The translations under genes were made by a program, and so were the position numbers. The notes below the pieces were generated by a model. It saw only the letters and a program-made list of their open reading frames with translations. It did no database searches and had not been told where the DNA came from. A stretch of 64,000 nt of DNA, taken from the NCBI GenBank assembly GCA_029260265.1, contig JAJDDO010000024.1, positions 248,001-312,000 on the forward strand, in the 5' to 3' direction. Below are positions 62,094 through 64,000 of this stretch, piece after piece. Position 1 is the first letter of the stretch, and every line of letters starts with the position of its first letter. Origin of the DNA: Phycisphaerales bacterium (lineage in GTDB: Bacteria; Planctomycetota; Phycisphaerae; Phycisphaerales; UBA1924).

Positions 62094-64000
62094 TCAGGCT
62101 GCCGATCCCCCGGGCTGGGCTTCAGCCTCCTCTTCCTCCGTCTCATACTCATCCTCCTCGTACTCGTCCTCCGCTTCCTCTGTCTCATACTCGGCGAGTT
62201 CTTCTTCGGAGATCGGGTTGCCGTCCTCGTCGACATACTCGAACTCCTCAGCCTCTTCCTCTTCCTCGCCATCGTCCGCTTCGTCTTCGATTTCTTCTCC
62301 CTCTTCGTACTCTTCGTCTTCCTCATCATCCTCGTCCGTTTCGGCTACCTCTTCATACTCGTCTTCCTCTTCGCCTTCATCTTCATCTTCATCTTCGTCT
62401 TCATCTTCTTCCTCGTACTCATCCTCTTCGTCGGCTTCCTCATAGTCGTCCGCCGGATCTTCTTCGATTTCGACCTCTTCGTCCTCAACGGTAGAGTGCA
62501 CAACGACCGCGGCGGATGGCTCGGCGTCGGCCTCGAACGGAGCATCAGAAATATCATCGGCGTACTCTCCGCCCTCGGCCTCTTCATCTCCTTGCTCTTG
62601 ATTGGTCTCGAACATCATCTCTTGATGCGGGTCTTCCGGATCTCTGTCCCCCGCCCGCGCTTCTTCCGCGACGAGTTCCTTCATCGCTTCCCATTCCTCG
62701 ATCGAGATCTTGACATCGCGTGCGACCGATCCCTTGTGATCAGAAATGATCCCCGCGATGCCCATCAGGTCGATCAGGCGTGACGCGCGGGTGTACCCGA
62801 TCGCCAGCCGGCGCTGCAAGAGCGATACCGATCCACGCTTGGTTTCCAGCACAATCTCGACCGCGCGATCGAACAACGGGTCTTCCTGCGCCGCCTTGAG
62901 CGAGGCAGACGAGTTGTTGTCTGAAAGGTACAGCCGCTCTTCGTCAGGATCACCATCAGATTTCATCTGCACCAGCGAACGCTCGAAGTTCTGGGTCGAT
63001 ATGGTCTTGAGGAACTTGACCACCCGCCGGATCTCCTTGTCATCAACAAGCGTGCCCTGCGCTCGGCTGAGCTCGGTGCTCGACGGCGAGAGGTGCAGCA
63101 TATCGCCCTGCCCGAGCAGCAACTCGCCACCCTTCTGATCAAGCACAATCCGAGAGTCCATGCCCGAGGCAACCTTGAAAGCGATGCGGCAAGGCATGTT
63201 CGACTTGATCAACCCCGTCACCACATTGGCCTGCGGCCGCTGCGTCGCCAGAATCAGATGGATACCAACCGCACGCGCCTTCTGCGCGATGCGGATGATT
63301 GCACCCTCGACCTCTTTGTTGGTCATCATCAGGTCTGCGAGCTCGTCAATAATGAACACCATGTACGGCAGCTTCTTCGGGATCCGGATCGCCTGCTCGT
63401 CGGTCTCGATTTCGAGCCGCTCCTTCAGCTCGTCCCATTCAAGCTCGTTGTACCCTGCGATATCGCGGCAGCCCGCGCTGGCGAGCAGCTCGTACCGCTC
63501 GTCCATCTTGGTCACCGCCCATTCCAAAATCGCCGCGGCCTTGGGCATCTCGGTCACCACCGGGCACATCAGGTGCGGGATGTCCTTGAACTGCGACATC
63601 TCGACCATCTTTGGATCGACCAGCACCAGCTTGAGCTCGTTGGGCTTCTTGGTGTACAGGAACGACATAATGATCGTGTTCATACACACCGATTTACCCG
63701 AGCCGGTGGTGCCCGCGATAAGCATATGAGGCATCTTGGTGAGATCGGAAATCAGAGGCTCGCCCGCGGCGTCCTTGCCCAAGAACATCGGCAGCTTCAT
63801 GTCGCGGAAACGGTCATGGTTGGACATCAACTCCTTGAGCCGCACGCGTTCCTTGGTCGGGTTGGGCACCTCGACGCCGATGGTGTCACGCCCCTCCATG
63901 TTGGCGACCACGCGGATGTTGACCGCCTTGAGCGAACGCGCCAGGTCGCTCTCGATCGCGTTGATCTGCGCGACCTTTGTGCCTGGCGCGAGCCGGATGT
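62094..64000 (-). CDS. ftsK: FtsK/SpoIIIE DNA translocase, partial (C-terminal part), with long acidic tail
   Basis: Septal motor that pumps chromosomal DNA at division. The frame is open to the right edge, so the membrane domain and linker are outside the window. The visible part opens in the alpha domain (IRLAPGTKVAQINAIESDLA). The ATPase has Walker A AGTTGSGKSVCMN, then MVEMSQFKDIPHLMCPVVTE, Walker B VFIIDELADLMMT and LILATQRPQANVVTGLIKSN. The gamma winged helix that reads KOPS-type sites follows (LLQRRLAIGYTRASRLIDLM). Beyond it lie ~180 extra residues, mostly Glu, Asp and Tyr, ending EAQPGGSAA. FtsK normally ends just after gamma, so this tail is unusual. Confidence 0.95.
   Translation of the reverse strand, partial: IRLAPGTKVAQINAIESDLARSLKAVNIRVVANMEGRDTIGVEVPNPTKERVRLKELMSNHDRFRDMKLPMFLGKDAAGEPLISDLTKMPHMLIAGTTGSGKSVCMNTIIMSFLYTKKPNELKLVLVDPKMVEMSQFKDIPHLMCPVVTEMPKAAAILEWAVTKMDERYELLASAGCRDIAGYNELEWDELKERLEIETDEQAIRIPKKLPYMVFIIDELADLMMTNKEVEGAIIRIAQKARAVGIHLILATQRPQANVVTGLIKSNMPCRIAFKVASGMDSRIVLDQKGGELLLGQGDMLHLSPSSTELSRAQGTLVDDKEIRRVVKFLKTISTQNFERSLVQMKSDGDPDEERLYLSDNNSSASLKAAQEDPLFDRAVEIVLETKRGSVSLLQRRLAIGYTRASRLIDLMGIAGIISDHKGSVARDVKISIEEWEAMKELVAEEARAGDRDPEDPHQEMMFETNQEQGDEEAEGGEYADDISDAPFEADAEPSAAVVVHSTVEDEEVEIEEDPADDYEEADEEDEYEEEDEDEDEDEDEGEEEDEYEEVAETDEDDEEDEEYEEGEEIEDEADDGEEEEEAEEFEYVDEDGNPISEEELAEYETEEAEDEYEEDEYETEEEEAEAQPGGSAA

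Noticed and set aside
62086..62445. Serine-rich open frame on the plus strand
   Set aside because: It is the antisense of the Glu/Asp codons of the FtsK tail and has no ribosome binding site or family match.

Overview
The window reads as a chromosomal segment of a GC-rich planctomycete, most likely of class Phycisphaerae. The evidence is two secreted proteins ending in the Cys-flanked, GC-terminated dockerin module common in that class, a PEP-CTERM-like secreted protein, an ECF sigma factor overlapping a Ser/Thr kinase gene, and planctomycete-style RpoZ and coiled-coil proteins. This assignment comes from protein character only; no rRNA is present.

Layout. 1-6209 (minus) is a defence operon: a small excisionase-type HTH protein, an SNF2-family helicase, a type III Mod methyltransferase and a type III Res subunit that runs off the left edge. 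6826-9029 carries a DUF2924 protein and a large serine recombinase, followed by a repeat-rich spacer and tRNA-Ser(CGA); 1-~9300 is best read as part of an integrated element. 9483-11879 returns to core genes (coaC, rpoZ, a DUF3553 protein, a coiled-coil protein, tRNA-Ser(GCU)). 12029-16101 encodes two dockerin-bearing secreted proteins. 16304-19298 is an ECF sigma factor/kinase pair.

19320-25649 is the most interesting metabolic block: an RpiR regulator divergent from a KamA-type aminomutase, two CoA-transferase subunits and a class III aminotransferase, with a PcaF-type thiolase convergent behind them. Together they can be read as a route alpha-amino acid -> beta-amino acid -> beta-keto acid -> beta-ketoacyl-CoA -> acetyl-CoA plus a shortened acyl-CoA. 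The aminomutase lacks the usual PGGGGK motif and lysine-binding acids, so its substrate is open.

25723-43821 is a mosaic of housekeeping and envelope genes: an RlmL-like methyltransferase, rnc, the tiny rpmH (46 codons), guaA, an anti-sigma kinase/STAS/MlaE run, a UbiA-family prenyltransferase, ribH-nusB-ftsY, an MscS channel and a LacI regulator. 44013-48724 is a two-gene RND efflux operon. 48730-56100 holds a ChaN-like lipoprotein, ispF, and a minus-strand run of parA-vanZ-murJ-entericidin-SDR. 56101-64000 has an S1-domain protein, an oxidoreductase, trxA, folP, a Met-rich secreted protein, and the C-terminal part of an FtsK translocase with an unusual acidic tail of about 180 residues.

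Limits: domain calls come from motif recognition by eye. No alignments or database searches were run. Start sites are chosen from visible Shine-Dalgarno sequences, overlaps and domain boundaries.
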